Shown piece after piece: positions 17,444-25,200 of a stretch of 64,000 nucleotides of DNA; position 1 is the stretch's first letter; each line of letters starts with the position of its first letter. The stretch lies in contig NZ_OAOP01000008.1 in NCBI RefSeq assembly GCF_900207585.1, forward strand, positions 153,769 to 217,768, in the 5' to 3' direction. The DNA comes from Bacillus oleivorans (GTDB lineage Bacteria; Bacillota; Bacilli; Bacillales; JC228). The notes beneath the pieces are model-generated. The model did not search any database. It saw nothing but the letters and a program-made list of their open reading frames with translations, and was not told the DNA's origin. The position numbers and the translations under genes are program-made.

Positions 17444-17919
17444 TAGATGACCCCCCAGTTCATTAGGAGCGTCTTAATCAATACAACAATGAACGCACTA
17501 AAGACGCCGAATAAAACAACTGATCCAGCTAATTTAAACATATTGCCGCCAACACCCAGCACATAACCTTCTGTTCTGTGTTCAATACATGCGGAAATCA
17601 CAGCGTTACCGAATCCTGTTACCGGCACGGCACTTCCTGCACCTGCAAATTGTCCGATTCGGTCGTAAACACCAAACCCTGTAAGTAACATAGAAAGGAA
17701 AACCATGGTTGCAACCGTTGGATTTCCCGATGTTTGTTCAGTAAATGGGAAAAAATAAATATAGAAGTAGCTGATTGCTTGTCCAATTATACAAATGAAC
17801 CCTCCTACCAAAAAAGCTTTAATACAATTTTTTAGGACAGGTCGTTTTGTTTCATGTTTTTGTTCTAATTGTTTATATTGTTGCTGTTCTGGAGATATTT
17901 TGTCATTAGGACCATTCAC
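17443..17919 (-). CDS. spoVAC: Stage V sporulation protein AC
   Basis: A 158-aa integral membrane protein with four helices. It has FLVGGFICIIGQAISYFYIY, FAGAGSAVPVTGFGNAVISA and GVGGNMFKLAGSVVLFGVFS, matching SpoVAC, which acts as a mechanosensitive pore in DPA release. It starts at GTG 17919. It shares the glycine-rich FAGAG.(V)P.T/V motif with SpoVAE. Confidence 0.95.
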   Translation of the reverse strand: MNGPNDKISPEQQQYKQLEQKHETKRPVLKNCIKAFLVGGFICIIGQAISYFYIYFFPFTEQTSGNPTVATMVFLSMLLTGFGVYDRIGQFAGAGSAVPVTGFGNAVISACIEHRTEGYVLGVGGNMFKLAGSVVLFGVFSAFIVVLIKTLLMNWGVI

Positions 17920-17937
17920 GTCTCAAAGCATCCCTTT

Positions 17938-18408
17938 CTACGTTTTTTCCTTTTGTAAGGTTAAAAGCTCTTGAAATTTCTTTTCTGCCTGGTCTTCTGT
18001 GAAGGACGGATCCTTCATTTTATTTTTCAGCTTAACCGCTTCTAAAAAAATCTTATAATCGCTTGATAGAGAAAAGTTTTCGTCTGGATATCGCTCCTCA
18101 AGCATTTTCTCCAGATCTTTTTCAATTTTTTTCATATGGAATCTTTCCAAATGCTTAACCTTATAAACAACTAAGGTTTCATCTTTCCCTTTGATTACCA
18201 TGACATCATAGATATCTTCCAATTTTTCAATATCATGCTCGATTTTTTCAGCCATCGATCGCGAATGATAATCAATACTTTGCGGAGGTGGATCTATAAC
18301 CTTGACTAAAGACCATTGTTCGTCCGGTTCCTTTGGTGCTTCAAACGTACATCCCAATAATGTGACAATAATGAAACTAAGCATTCCAAATAATAAAGTC
18401 CTTTGCAT
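17938..18408 (-). CDS. YhcN/YlaJ-family sporulation lipoprotein
   Basis: A 156-aa lipoprotein with signal LFGMLSFIIVTLLGC (lipobox TLLGC), then KIEHDIEKLEDIYDVMVIKG and LVVYKVKHLERFHMKKIEKD. The latter match the Spore_YhcN_YlaJ domain, in which short beta-alpha units predominate. The start at ATG 18408 is chosen over 18417 because the AAAGGG ribosome site is only two bases from the latter. It heads the spoVAC-D-E operon, as YhcN-type genes do in spoVA2-type operons. Probable site: outer face of the inner spore membrane. Confidence 0.8.
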   Translation of the reverse strand: MQRTLLFGMLSFIIVTLLGCTFEAPKEPDEQWSLVKVIDPPPQSIDYHSRSMAEKIEHDIEKLEDIYDVMVIKGKDETLVVYKVKHLERFHMKKIEKDLEKMLEERYPDENFSLSSDYKIFLEAVKLKNKMKDPSFTEDQAEKKFQELLTLQKEKT

Positions 18409-18558
18409 GTCTGTCATCCCTTTTTAGACGTATTTCTAGTTTTTATTTTCTGCTCTAGCCGCCGAAAATATTACCATCTTACTCTGACATCATTTACCAT
18501 TGGAGCCGTCTCTGCGCACTTACCTGGAACAGAGATTACTTGTATTAACATTTAAATA

Positions 18559-18589
18559 AAAAAATAGCTACCAGTTAAACTGATAGCTA
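18559..18589 (-). terminator. Terminator of the 41-aa Cys protein gene
   Basis: TAGCTACCAGTT / AACTGATAGCTA (one mismatch) with T's on the minus-strand side. The hairpin begins within the stop codon of the small gene. Confidence 0.85.
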
Positions 18590-18712
18590 CCATTTTTTTA
18601 ATGGCGGTCTTTGCCTCATTAATTTCTTTTTGCTGCACCCGCAATCTTTTTTGATGGTTTGAGGGATGGGGATCATTTTCGGCTGTAGTGAAAATTGGAT
18701 TTTTTTAAACAT
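18587..18712 (-). CDS. 41-aa basic Cys-containing microprotein
   Basis: A previously easy-to-miss gene: ATG 18712 behind AAAGGAGG, 41 codons, then a terminator overlapping the stop. The product is MFKKIQFSLQPKMIPIPQTI followed by KKDCGCSKKK and a basic tail ending KKW. It has a CxC pair, is strongly basic, and has no membrane segment. It lies between the DUF1360 gene and the spoVA operon, so a sporulation role is possible. Function unknown. Confidence 0.75.
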   Translation of the reverse strand: MFKKIQFSLQPKMIPIPQTIKKDCGCSKKKLMRQRPPLKKW

Positions 18713-18785
18713 ATTCCGACCTCCTTTACCGCTCTTGTTATATACTATGTGTTACTAAAAAAACATGTCTCCATATAAGCCTATA

Positions 18786-19142
18786 TCACCTTTGAACAAA
18801 ATGAACGATTGTCTCTATTAATGCGGCTAATCCAGCAATGGCCAGCACGACAATGATGGGCTGAAATAAAGAGGGATAAGCTAAATAACCTCCATAAAGT
18901 CCGAGTGCGGACCAAACTCCGGTACACCAATAACAGCTGATCAGCTCCCCAACCCAGCTTTGAAAGCCTTTTTCTTTGGGTTTAATATAAGTTTCTACTT
19001 CACCATTTTCATTGACTTCTGTCCACTCTACAAAAAAAGGACGTCTGATAAATTCTGTAATTTTGTCAAATACCACTAATCTGGTTAAGCGAAAACTGGC
19101 TAACGATAAAAGAAAAAAGTCAAATACGGATGGAACGTCCAT
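18786..19142 (-). CDS. DUF1360 domain-containing protein
   Basis: A 118-aa protein with FFLLSLASFRLTRLVVFDKI at the N-terminus, the ISCYWCTGVW motif (CxxC) near residue 70 and two C-terminal hydrophobic segments. This fits DUF1360, found in sporulation proteins of Bacillus. Start ATG 19142 lies behind AGGAGGAGAGAA. No function is known. It sits between fabI and the sporulation cluster. Confidence 0.8.
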   Translation of the reverse strand: MDVPSVFDFFLLSLASFRLTRLVVFDKITEFIRRPFFVEWTEVNENGEVETYIKPKEKGFQSWVGELISCYWCTGVWSALGLYGGYLAYPSLFQPIIVVLAIAGLAALIETIVHFVQR

Positions 19143-19205
19143 TTCTCTCCTCCTATCTCCCTTTTATGTATATGCTCCTGACTTTGGATGGACGTTCATT
19201 TTTTG

Positions 19206-19243
19206 CAAAAAAAATACACTCTAACCCTCGAAAGGCAGAGTGT
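19206..19243 (-). terminator. Terminator of fabI
   Basis: ACACTCT / AGAGTGT stem with a 14-base loop; on the minus strand it is followed by ATTTTTTTT. It starts nine bases beyond the fabI stop. Confidence 0.85.
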
Positions 19244-19251
19244 AAAAGTGT

Positions 19252-20019
19252 TTATAAAATATGGAACCCGCTGTCAACGTGAATCGTTTCTCCTGTAATT
19301 CCGCGTGAAAGATCACTAAATAGGAAGGCAGCGGTATCTCCCACTTCCTCAGGTGTTGTTGTTCTGCGAAGTGGAGCGGTTTCTTCTATGACTTTGAGAA
19401 TGGAATTAAAGTCTCCGATTCCTTTTGCAGAAAGTGTACGGATTGGTCCTGCAGAAATAGCATTAACACGGATTCCTTCTTTTCCAAGGTCATTAGCCAG
19501 ATATTTAACACTGGCGTCAAGTGAAGCCTTGGCAACACCCATTACATTGTAGTTTTGAACGACTCTTTCCCCGCCAAGATACGTTAAGGTAAGAATGCTT
19601 CCGCCCTCTCTCATCATTGGCCGTGCTTCTTTAGCTATAGCTGTTAAAGAATACGCACTTATATTTTGTGCAAGTAAAAACCCATCACGATTCGTATTTA
19701 AATATTCACCTACTAGTTCTTCTTTATTGGCAAATGCAATACAGTGTGCAATTCCGTGAATCGTCCCTACTTTTTCCCCAATCATTGCAAAAGCAGTCTT
19801 AATCTCTTCATCAACCGTGACATCACACGAAACTAAAAATGGCTCTTGTCCTTCCAGTGTTTCCGCCAATTCGCGCAGTCCTTTTTCAAAACGTTCACCC
19901 GCATATGTAAAAATTAAATTAGCACCAGCTTCATGAAGAGAACGGGCAATTCCCCAAGCAATGCTTCGTTTATTAGCTACTCCCATTACGACAATATTTT
20001 TTCCTTTTAAAGAAAGCAT
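19252..20019 (-). CDS. fabI: Enoyl-[acyl-carrier-protein] reductase FabI
   Basis: A 255-aa short-chain dehydrogenase-type enoyl-ACP reductase that completes each round of fatty acid elongation with NADH. The nucleotide loop is GVANKRSIAWGIA near residue 13. The catalytic Tyr-x6-Lys is in YNVMGVAKASLD. The segment ISAGPIRTLSAKGIGDF is the substrate loop. It starts at ATG 20019 behind TAGGAGG. A FapR operator precedes it, so it belongs to the malonyl-CoA-controlled regulon together with the fabH-fabF operon at 60 kb. Confidence 0.97.
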   Translation of the reverse strand: MLSLKGKNIVVMGVANKRSIAWGIARSLHEAGANLIFTYAGERFEKGLRELAETLEGQEPFLVSCDVTVDEEIKTAFAMIGEKVGTIHGIAHCIAFANKEELVGEYLNTNRDGFLLAQNISAYSLTAIAKEARPMMREGGSILTLTYLGGERVVQNYNVMGVAKASLDASVKYLANDLGKEGIRVNAISAGPIRTLSAKGIGDFNSILKVIEETAPLRRTTTPEEVGDTAAFLFSDLSRGITGETIHVDSGFHIL

Positions 20020-20045
20020 TTGTCGGCCTCCTATTATTACATGTT

Positions 20046-20064
20046 ATTAGTACCTAGTACTAAT
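20046..20064 (-). promoter_or_regulatory. FapR operator upstream of fabI
   Basis: ATTAGTAC-CTA-GTACTAAT, a 19-bp palindrome that fits the known FapR site (TTAGTACC-type half sites). It lies just downstream of a promoter reading CTGACT-N17-TATAGT on the minus strand, so bound FapR would block initiation. Confidence 0.9.
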
Positions 20065-20165
20065 TTTACTATAAATTTTTCATTTTGCAAAGTCAGGAAA
20101 CCGAACTTGTTGTTGAAATTATAATACACATGGGTTGTATTGGACTTTTGGTGCGTTAGAAAATG

Positions 20166-20200
20166 AAATAAGGAGGGGCCTTGTTGCTCCTCCTTATTTA
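20166..20200 (-). terminator. Terminator of the 45-aa Cys protein gene
   Basis: AAATAAGGAGG / CCTCCTTATTT with a 12-base loop, overlapping the stop codon of the small gene and ending the tat cluster transcript. Confidence 0.7.
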
Positions 20201-20331
20201 TCTTGTTTCAACGGATCGGGACTTAAAGTCTGTGTTAAAGCTTCTAAGCAGCTGCAAATTTGGCAGTTCAAGCATTTCGATTCTTTATTATCTTGTTCGT
20301 TCTTTTCTGCTGTCGGAATCGCTATAACCAT
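20194..20331 (-). CDS. 45-aa Cys-rich microprotein (CxxCxxCxC)
   Basis: ATG 20331 is preceded by AAAGGAGGAACTTAC, one of the strongest ribosome sites in the window. The product is MVIAIPTAEKNEQDNKES, then KCLNCQICSCLEAL, then a short polar tail. The spacing C-x2-C-x2-C-x-C suggests metal or Fe-S/Zn binding. It lies 16 bases after tatC on the same strand and is followed by a terminator, so it is probably the last gene of the phoX-tatA-tatC transcript. I do not recognise it. Confidence 0.75.
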   Translation of the reverse strand: MVIAIPTAEKNEQDNKESKCLNCQICSCLEALTQTLSPDPLKQDK

Positions 20332-20346
20332 GTAAGTTCCTCCTTT

Positions 20347-21081
20347 CTAGTTTGGAGCGGCTGCTGTTGCTTCTGAAGAAGTTCTATTACGAAAAACCCA
20401 TTTACTCAAAGAAATACTTAATTCATATAAAAGTAACAATGGTACTATCACCAGGATGTCAGAAATTAAATCTGGCGGAGTAATTAAAATCGAGACAACA
20501 ATCATAAAAAAATAAGCGATTTTTCTTGCTTTTATTAGCTTGTGGGGATTAATAATCCCTAGTCTAGTCAAGAACATGAACACAGCTGGCATTTCAAATA
20601 TAAACCCAAGAGGCATTGTGAGGTTTAGCATAAATGTAAAGTATTTTTCCCCCGTAAAAAAAGTTTGAAACTGATCAGCCCCAAGGTTAATCAAGAAGGT
20701 AAGAACCATTGGGAACAAAATAAAATACCCAAATGCAATCCCAGCCAGAAACAAGAAAAATAAACCAGGAATAAACAATAAGGTGATTTTTTGCTCCTCT
20801 TCAGTGAGCCCTGGTTTTACAAACTTCCAAACTTGGAAGGCGGCAACCGGAATGGTGAAAGCAATCGCACAAACGCCAGAGATCGTCATGTAAATCCAAA
20901 GAATATCTCCGGGTCCTAATACGGCTAATTTGCCATCCAGGTCTTTTACTAAAAATTGATAAATTTCCTTCACATAGATAAACGCCATTATAAATGAGAT
21001 AGCGAAAGCAACTAACGTGACAATAATTCTATTACGCAATTCGTTTAAATGGTCAATAAAATTCATTTGAGTCTGATCCAT
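20347..21081 (-). CDS. tatC: Sec-independent protein translocase TatC
   Basis: A 244-aa six-helix receptor of the twin-arginine translocase, starting MDQTQMNFIDHLNELRNRII (the conserved FxxHLxELRxRI). It contains FVKPGLTEEEQ and FEMPAVFMFLTRLGI. It starts at ATG 21081 behind AAAAGGAG. It follows tatA after a hairpin (21148-21181), which would allow far more TatA than TatC. The upstream phoX gene encodes a Tat substrate. Confidence 0.96.
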   Translation of the reverse strand: MDQTQMNFIDHLNELRNRIIVTLVAFAISFIMAFIYVKEIYQFLVKDLDGKLAVLGPGDILWIYMTISGVCAIAFTIPVAAFQVWKFVKPGLTEEEQKITLLFIPGLFFLFLAGIAFGYFILFPMVLTFLINLGADQFQTFFTGEKYFTFMLNLTMPLGFIFEMPAVFMFLTRLGIINPHKLIKARKIAYFFMIVVSILITPPDLISDILVIVPLLLLYELSISLSKWVFRNRTSSEATAAAPN

Positions 21082-21147
21082 ATTTGACTCCTTTTAGAAA
21101 CCTTGTTAGAACTCACCTAATTTATTCTTCTTGTCCTTTTAAAAAGG

Positions 21148-21181
21148 AAAGATGTAAGCTGTTTTATGGGCTTACATCTTT
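21148..21181 (-). terminator. Hairpin between tatA and tatC
   Basis: AAAGATGTAAGC / GCTTACATCTTT, a perfect 12-bp stem with a 10-base loop, followed on the minus strand by CCTTTTT. A partial terminator or processing element that would set TatA above TatC is the natural reading. Confidence 0.8.
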
Positions 21182-21188
21182 CAGTTGG

Positions 21189-21416
21189 TTAGCTCCCCGT
21201 CTTACTTTGTGAATTTTCAATGGCTTGTAATTTCTTTTTCCCTTCAGCCTTGTCAGTTTCGTCGCCACCGTTAACAAGATCGTGGGTTGCTTTTTTAAAT
21301 TCCTTTAAAGTATTTCCAAAGGCACGTCCGATTTCAGGCAGCTTTGAAGGTCCAAAAATAATTAAAGCAATGACCAGAATCAATATTAGCCCAGGGATTC
21401 CAATATTTTGCAGCAC
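21189..21416 (-). CDS. tatA: Twin-arginine translocase subunit TatA
   Basis: A 75-aa protein with a short N-terminal membrane helix ([20 protein letters not shown]), the [14 protein letters not shown] hinge, an amphipathic helix and a charged tail. This is standard TatA/TatAd architecture. It starts at GTG 21416 behind GTGAGGTGAATATTT. It lies 66 bases after phoX with no terminator between. Confidence 0.95.
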   Translation of the reverse strand: MLQNIGIPGLILILVIALIIFGPSKLPEIGRAFGNTLKEFKKATHDLVNGGDETDKAEGKKKLQAIENSQSKTGS

Positions 21417-21482
21417 AAATATTCACCTCACAAAGAAGGGACGTTTTCATAAAGGTACGACCCGAATTTATTAAATTTTATT

Positions 21483-22925
21483 TTACAGAATAGGCATTCC
21501 ATGCCGCTCTAATGCAGCTGCTTCTAAAATCGACATACCTTGTTCTGCCGCAAAGGCTGCAAGCTTGTCCGACACAACCGGTCCAAGATTTACTGGCGGT
21601 GCTGCAAAACCCATCGCCCGCTGCCGTACCGCATTTCTGCGGGCAAAAGGTCCCCAAATAGCAAAAGTAATTCCCGGAGACTGGATATTTACAAAGAATG
21701 TATTTCCATCAGGAGAGAACGTCGGACCTGCAAACTCAGAACCGTTCAGACGATTTTCCGCAAAAGGGTAAACATTTCCATCAGGAGTCATGCCAATGAT
21801 TTTGTCGTTTCCATCGCCATCCTCAGCAATCCACAGGTCACCCCAAGGAGCCATCGCAATATTATCAGGCATTTCTAATTCATTTTGATCCGTAGATTCA
21901 TAGAAAAGCTCTAAGGTGTTAGTGGAAGGAAAGTAACGATAAACACGGCCTAGATTTCCGCTTCCTGCACTTGTATCGTCAAACCAAAAAACACCTGCTG
22001 AAAAAAACGCTCCTTCTAGGCGGCTAAACTGAATGCAGCCAAGATCCTTGGCATCTTTTTGTGCCCTTTCTGGATTTAGTTTTTTCCATACGATTCCAAA
22101 CTTTTGTCCTGTGTTAAAAGTACTTGCGGATGTAGCTGGCAGTTCATCAAGTGCAGCTGCTTCCAGAATTCCGCCTTTTTGCAGAGAACCTAGAGTTTGG
22201 CTGCGGTCGTTTGGGGTAAAGCGATAGAGAAAGCTTGGATCAGAATCCTCTGTTAAATACCAAATACCTGTTGCTGGGTCAACAGCACATGCTTCGTGAG
22301 AGAAATACCCCATGTCACGAATCGGTGTTTTTGACATATCATTCTCCGGATCAAGCGGATTTACTTCAAAAACAAATCCGTGTCCCATATTTCGTGTTTC
22401 TTCACAAGTCAGCCAAGTACCCCATGTGGTGGCACCACCGGCACAGTTGCGAATCGTCCCTGAGCTAGATACATACTCTTTGATCACTTTTCGATCTTCT
22501 CCGACAATAAGAGTCGTGGTTCCGCCAGCTGCACCTTTACTCCAAGGATTTTTTCCGTTTACAGGATAATCTGAATTTGTTCCGTTCTCATGATTCCGCA
22601 CTAAGATTGTTGTATTTTTTTCTCCTTTATAAGCTGCCATTCCATCCAGCATTGCAGGGACTAAGTCTCCGTTTGACATTTTGTCTCCAGTTCTTGAAAT
22701 GATACGGTAGTGAAATCCCTGCGGAAGATCAAGAATGCCATTTGGATCTTTTACCAAAGGACCGTATCCGCCAAATCCACTTGTTGGATTCGGTTCCGCT
22801 GCGAATCCTTTCGCAGCTCCGCTAATGGAATATACTCCTGTTGCTCCCAATGCCAATGCTACTGTACTCATCCCGCCAACCTTTAAAAAGTCACGTCTGT
22901 TCAGTCCAGAATTAGAAGATTTCAT
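21483..22925 (-). CDS. phoX: PhoX-family phosphatase with Tat signal
   Basis: A 480-aa secreted protein of the PhoX/DUF839 family (Ca/Fe-dependent alkaline phosphatases). The twin-arginine signal is NRRDFLKVGGMSTVALALGA near residue 10. Conserved segments are NCAGGATTWGTWLTCEE, YFSHEACAVDPATGIWYLTE, RLEGAFFSAGVFWFDD and MPDNIAMAPWGDLWIAEDG. The start is ATG 22925 behind GGAGGTAGGATCA; the open frame above it is the ribosome site. It is followed by tatA and tatC, like the phoD-tatAd-tatCd arrangement of B. subtilis but with PhoX as the cargo. Confidence 0.92.
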   Translation of the reverse strand: MKSSNSGLNRRDFLKVGGMSTVALALGATGVYSISGAAKGFAAEPNPTSGFGGYGPLVKDPNGILDLPQGFHYRIISRTGDKMSNGDLVPAMLDGMAAYKGEKNTTILVRNHENGTNSDYPVNGKNPWSKGAAGGTTTLIVGEDRKVIKEYVSSSGTIRNCAGGATTWGTWLTCEETRNMGHGFVFEVNPLDPENDMSKTPIRDMGYFSHEACAVDPATGIWYLTEDSDPSFLYRFTPNDRSQTLGSLQKGGILEAAALDELPATSASTFNTGQKFGIVWKKLNPERAQKDAKDLGCIQFSRLEGAFFSAGVFWFDDTSAGSGNLGRVYRYFPSTNTLELFYESTDQNELEMPDNIAMAPWGDLWIAEDGDGNDKIIGMTPDGNVYPFAENRLNGSEFAGPTFSPDGNTFFVNIQSPGITFAIWGPFARRNAVRQRAMGFAAPPVNLGPVVSDKLAAFAAEQGMSILEAAALERHGMPIL

Positions 22926-23237
22926 TGATCCTACCTCCACTTAATTTTTATTAGAGGACAAATAACTAATTAAGCAATCTCTAACAATAAAATTAACAGA
23001 CTATTCTTAATTATTTATTACAGCAATGTAATTGTTTATGTATAGCAAAAAAATAAACCGAAAGTCATGTATTAATAGTGAAAATAGGGAAGTTATTTGT
23101 CGTTTTTTTAAATCGAAAGTAATAAATAAACCGAGAGGAAAAGATAGGAAGGATGAAATTCGGGTACAAAGACCGGTAAATTAGACGGCACATTTTTAAT
23201 TTTTTGTAAACAGAAATAAAGCTATTTCTAAATAAAA
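22926..23237. other. Intergenic region upstream of phoX; no gene seen
   Basis: AT-rich, about 310 bases. It presumably carries the phoX promoter. TTAACA-like words occur on the plus strand near 22980-23000 but not as convincing PhoP boxes. No ORF with a ribosome site, hairpin or repeat was found. Confidence 0.5.
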
Positions 23238-23271
23238 ATAAGAGCTGAAATCCTAAAATTCCAGCTCTTGT
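23238..23271 (-). terminator. Terminator of the antiporter gene
   Basis: AAGAGCTG / CAGCTCTT with an A/T extension of the stem, then TATTTTTA on the minus strand; overlaps the last codons of the gene. Confidence 0.85.
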
Positions 23272-25103
23272 TTTAATTGATCGACATACTCTTTTGATCC
23301 AGTCACGATAAGCCGGTCTCCAAACTGGAGCTCGGTATCTCCATGGGGCACAATCGATTCATTCCCTCTAAATATTCTGACGAAAATGACATCTCCCGTA
23401 AACGGGAATCGGCGAATGGACATCCCATCAAACTGTTCATTTTGCATTTTGATTTCATAGAGTGCTGTTTCAACATTGGTTAAAATACTGAGAACACTCG
23501 GTGATTCAATTAAAGCCCTAAGCAGAACTTTTTGTGAATTGATCGCTGAGAAGACCTCAACCCCTTGCTCCCTTAATTTTTCACCATTCTCCTGAGATTC
23601 GATTCTGGCAATGACTCGCTGTACTCCATTTTCTTTAGCAGCCTTTGATAATTCTTGATTAATTTCTTCTTCACCTGTGCTAAATACAACAATATCATGC
23701 TGAAAAATACCTTCGTCTTTAATCGTCTCAACCCGATAATCCTGGATTTCTGTTATATCAAATAAGGATTCTGTGATTTGTTTTTCAGATTTATCTTGTC
23801 TCGTATGATAGAGAGTCGGCTCATAAAGCGATGATTTCAGTTCTCTTGATACCGGCATAGTCAATTGATTTGCTCCAACAATCGCTACTCTCAGCTTTTT
23901 AGGTGCCGCGACATGCTTCGGAAATAGCTTTTTAAAGGCTATTGGTGTTATGACAGAACTAATAACAGCAACTAAAATCAGAGTTCCGCTCATCTCATGA
24001 GAGATTACATTGATTCTTTCACCAATGGTTGCTCCTGCGATAACCAACGATAATGTCGACGTTAGCAAGAAGCCGGAAGCAATAACGGTTTTATGATCCC
24101 ACCAATTTTTAAGCAAATAGACTGGAATAATCTTTGAGATGAATAGAGCAATCAAAAGTAACGGGATCAAAGCTAATAGCTTCGGATCGCTTAATAAAGC
24201 CCAAATATCTAACTCTACTCCAATCATCACAAAGAAAATCGGAATCAAAAAACCATATCCAAAGGAGTCGAGCTTGTGAATTAAATCCTGATCAGGCGAT
24301 AATAGAGAAACTAATGTCCCTGCCAAAAAAGCACCGAGAATATTTTCTGCGCCGACAGATTCAGAAATCGCAACCAAGGCAATGATTAATGCAAAAACAG
24401 CCCGGGTTCCTATTTGAGTAGTTCCTTTTGACAAAGCTTCCATGATCTTGCTCTTTCTGTATATTCGGCCAAGGAAATAGAGCCCTATGCCTGCTCCAAA
24501 CAAAATAAGGAGGAGCCACATATTCCCCGCGCCATTGGGATCATAGATAGAAACAAAAACAGCCAGTAAAATCATAGTAGCCAAGTCCGCAATTACCGCA
24601 ACTAGCAGAATAATTTGCCCGATTCTGGTTTTTGTCATATTGGCTTCTTTTAATGTCGGTAACACAACTCCCAAACTAATCGTTGAAATAATGAGGGTCA
24701 TCAGAAATACGTTTTCTATAAATCCGAAAAGAACAAATAAATAAGACAGACCTAGAGACAACAAAAATATCCCAGTAAAGATAATAGCAGCTACGGCAAA
24801 CCCATTTGGTTCCAATTTTCCGGAAGGGAGTGTTTCCTTTTTCCCTTTTTGCTTAAATGCCGTAAAATCAATTTCTAATCCACTTAAAAACATTAAGAAT
24901 ATAAAACCAAGCGTTGACAATGTTTCTAGCCAAGCATCTGGTTTAACAATATTAAAGCCGCTTTCTCCAATAATGAGTCCGACGATAATCTCCGCCACAA
25001 CAACAGGGATGACAGATAATTTAAATCGATGTAATAAAATCGGTGTTAAAAATGCGGCTACCATTACAATGACAAGAGATGTAACGGATGCACCATGTTC
25101 CAT
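23253..25103 (-). CDS. yjbQ: CPA2-family cation:proton antiporter with TrkA-N/TrkA-C domains (YjbQ-like)
   Basis: A 616-aa protein. Residues 1-390 hold 12-13 membrane helices of the CPA2 Na+/H+ or K+/H+ exchanger fold (GFIFLMFLSGLEIDF, ENILGAFLAGTLVSLLSP). Residues 400-520 look like an RCK/TrkA-N nucleotide-binding domain (VAIVGANQLTMPV, QRVIARIES). Residues 535-616 are TrkA-C (RFPFTGDVIFVRI, LQFGDRLIVTGS). It starts at ATG 25103 behind AAGGAGG. It is 97 bases after mgtE on the same strand. Confidence 0.93.
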   Translation of the reverse strand: MEHGASVTSLVIVMVAAFLTPILLHRFKLSVIPVVVAEIIVGLIIGESGFNIVKPDAWLETLSTLGFIFLMFLSGLEIDFTAFKQKGKKETLPSGKLEPNGFAVAAIIFTGIFLLSLGLSYLFVLFGFIENVFLMTLIISTISLGVVLPTLKEANMTKTRIGQIILLVAVIADLATMILLAVFVSIYDPNGAGNMWLLLILFGAGIGLYFLGRIYRKSKIMEALSKGTTQIGTRAVFALIIALVAISESVGAENILGAFLAGTLVSLLSPDQDLIHKLDSFGYGFLIPIFFVMIGVELDIWALLSDPKLLALIPLLLIALFISKIIPVYLLKNWWDHKTVIASGFLLTSTLSLVIAGATIGERINVISHEMSGTLILVAVISSVITPIAFKKLFPKHVAAPKKLRVAIVGANQLTMPVSRELKSSLYEPTLYHTRQDKSEKQITESLFDITEIQDYRVETIKDEGIFQHDIVVFSTGEEEINQELSKAAKENGVQRVIARIESQENGEKLREQGVEVFSAINSQKVLLRALIESPSVLSILTNVETALYEIKMQNEQFDGMSIRRFPFTGDVIFVRIFRGNESIVPHGDTELQFGDRLIVTGSKEYVDQLKQELEF

Positions 25104-25200
25104 ATCTTTACCTCCTTACATCAATCACAGTTTAAAAAGAAAACTTGACCCGGGAGCCAAGGTGTCTCCATATTTTCTTATTCTGATTTACCGAAGTTTC

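Noticed and set aside
22975..23005. PhoP box upstream of phoX
   Set aside because: TTAACA-like words are on the non-template strand and spaced 12 rather than 11 bases; too weak to call in AT-rich DNA.
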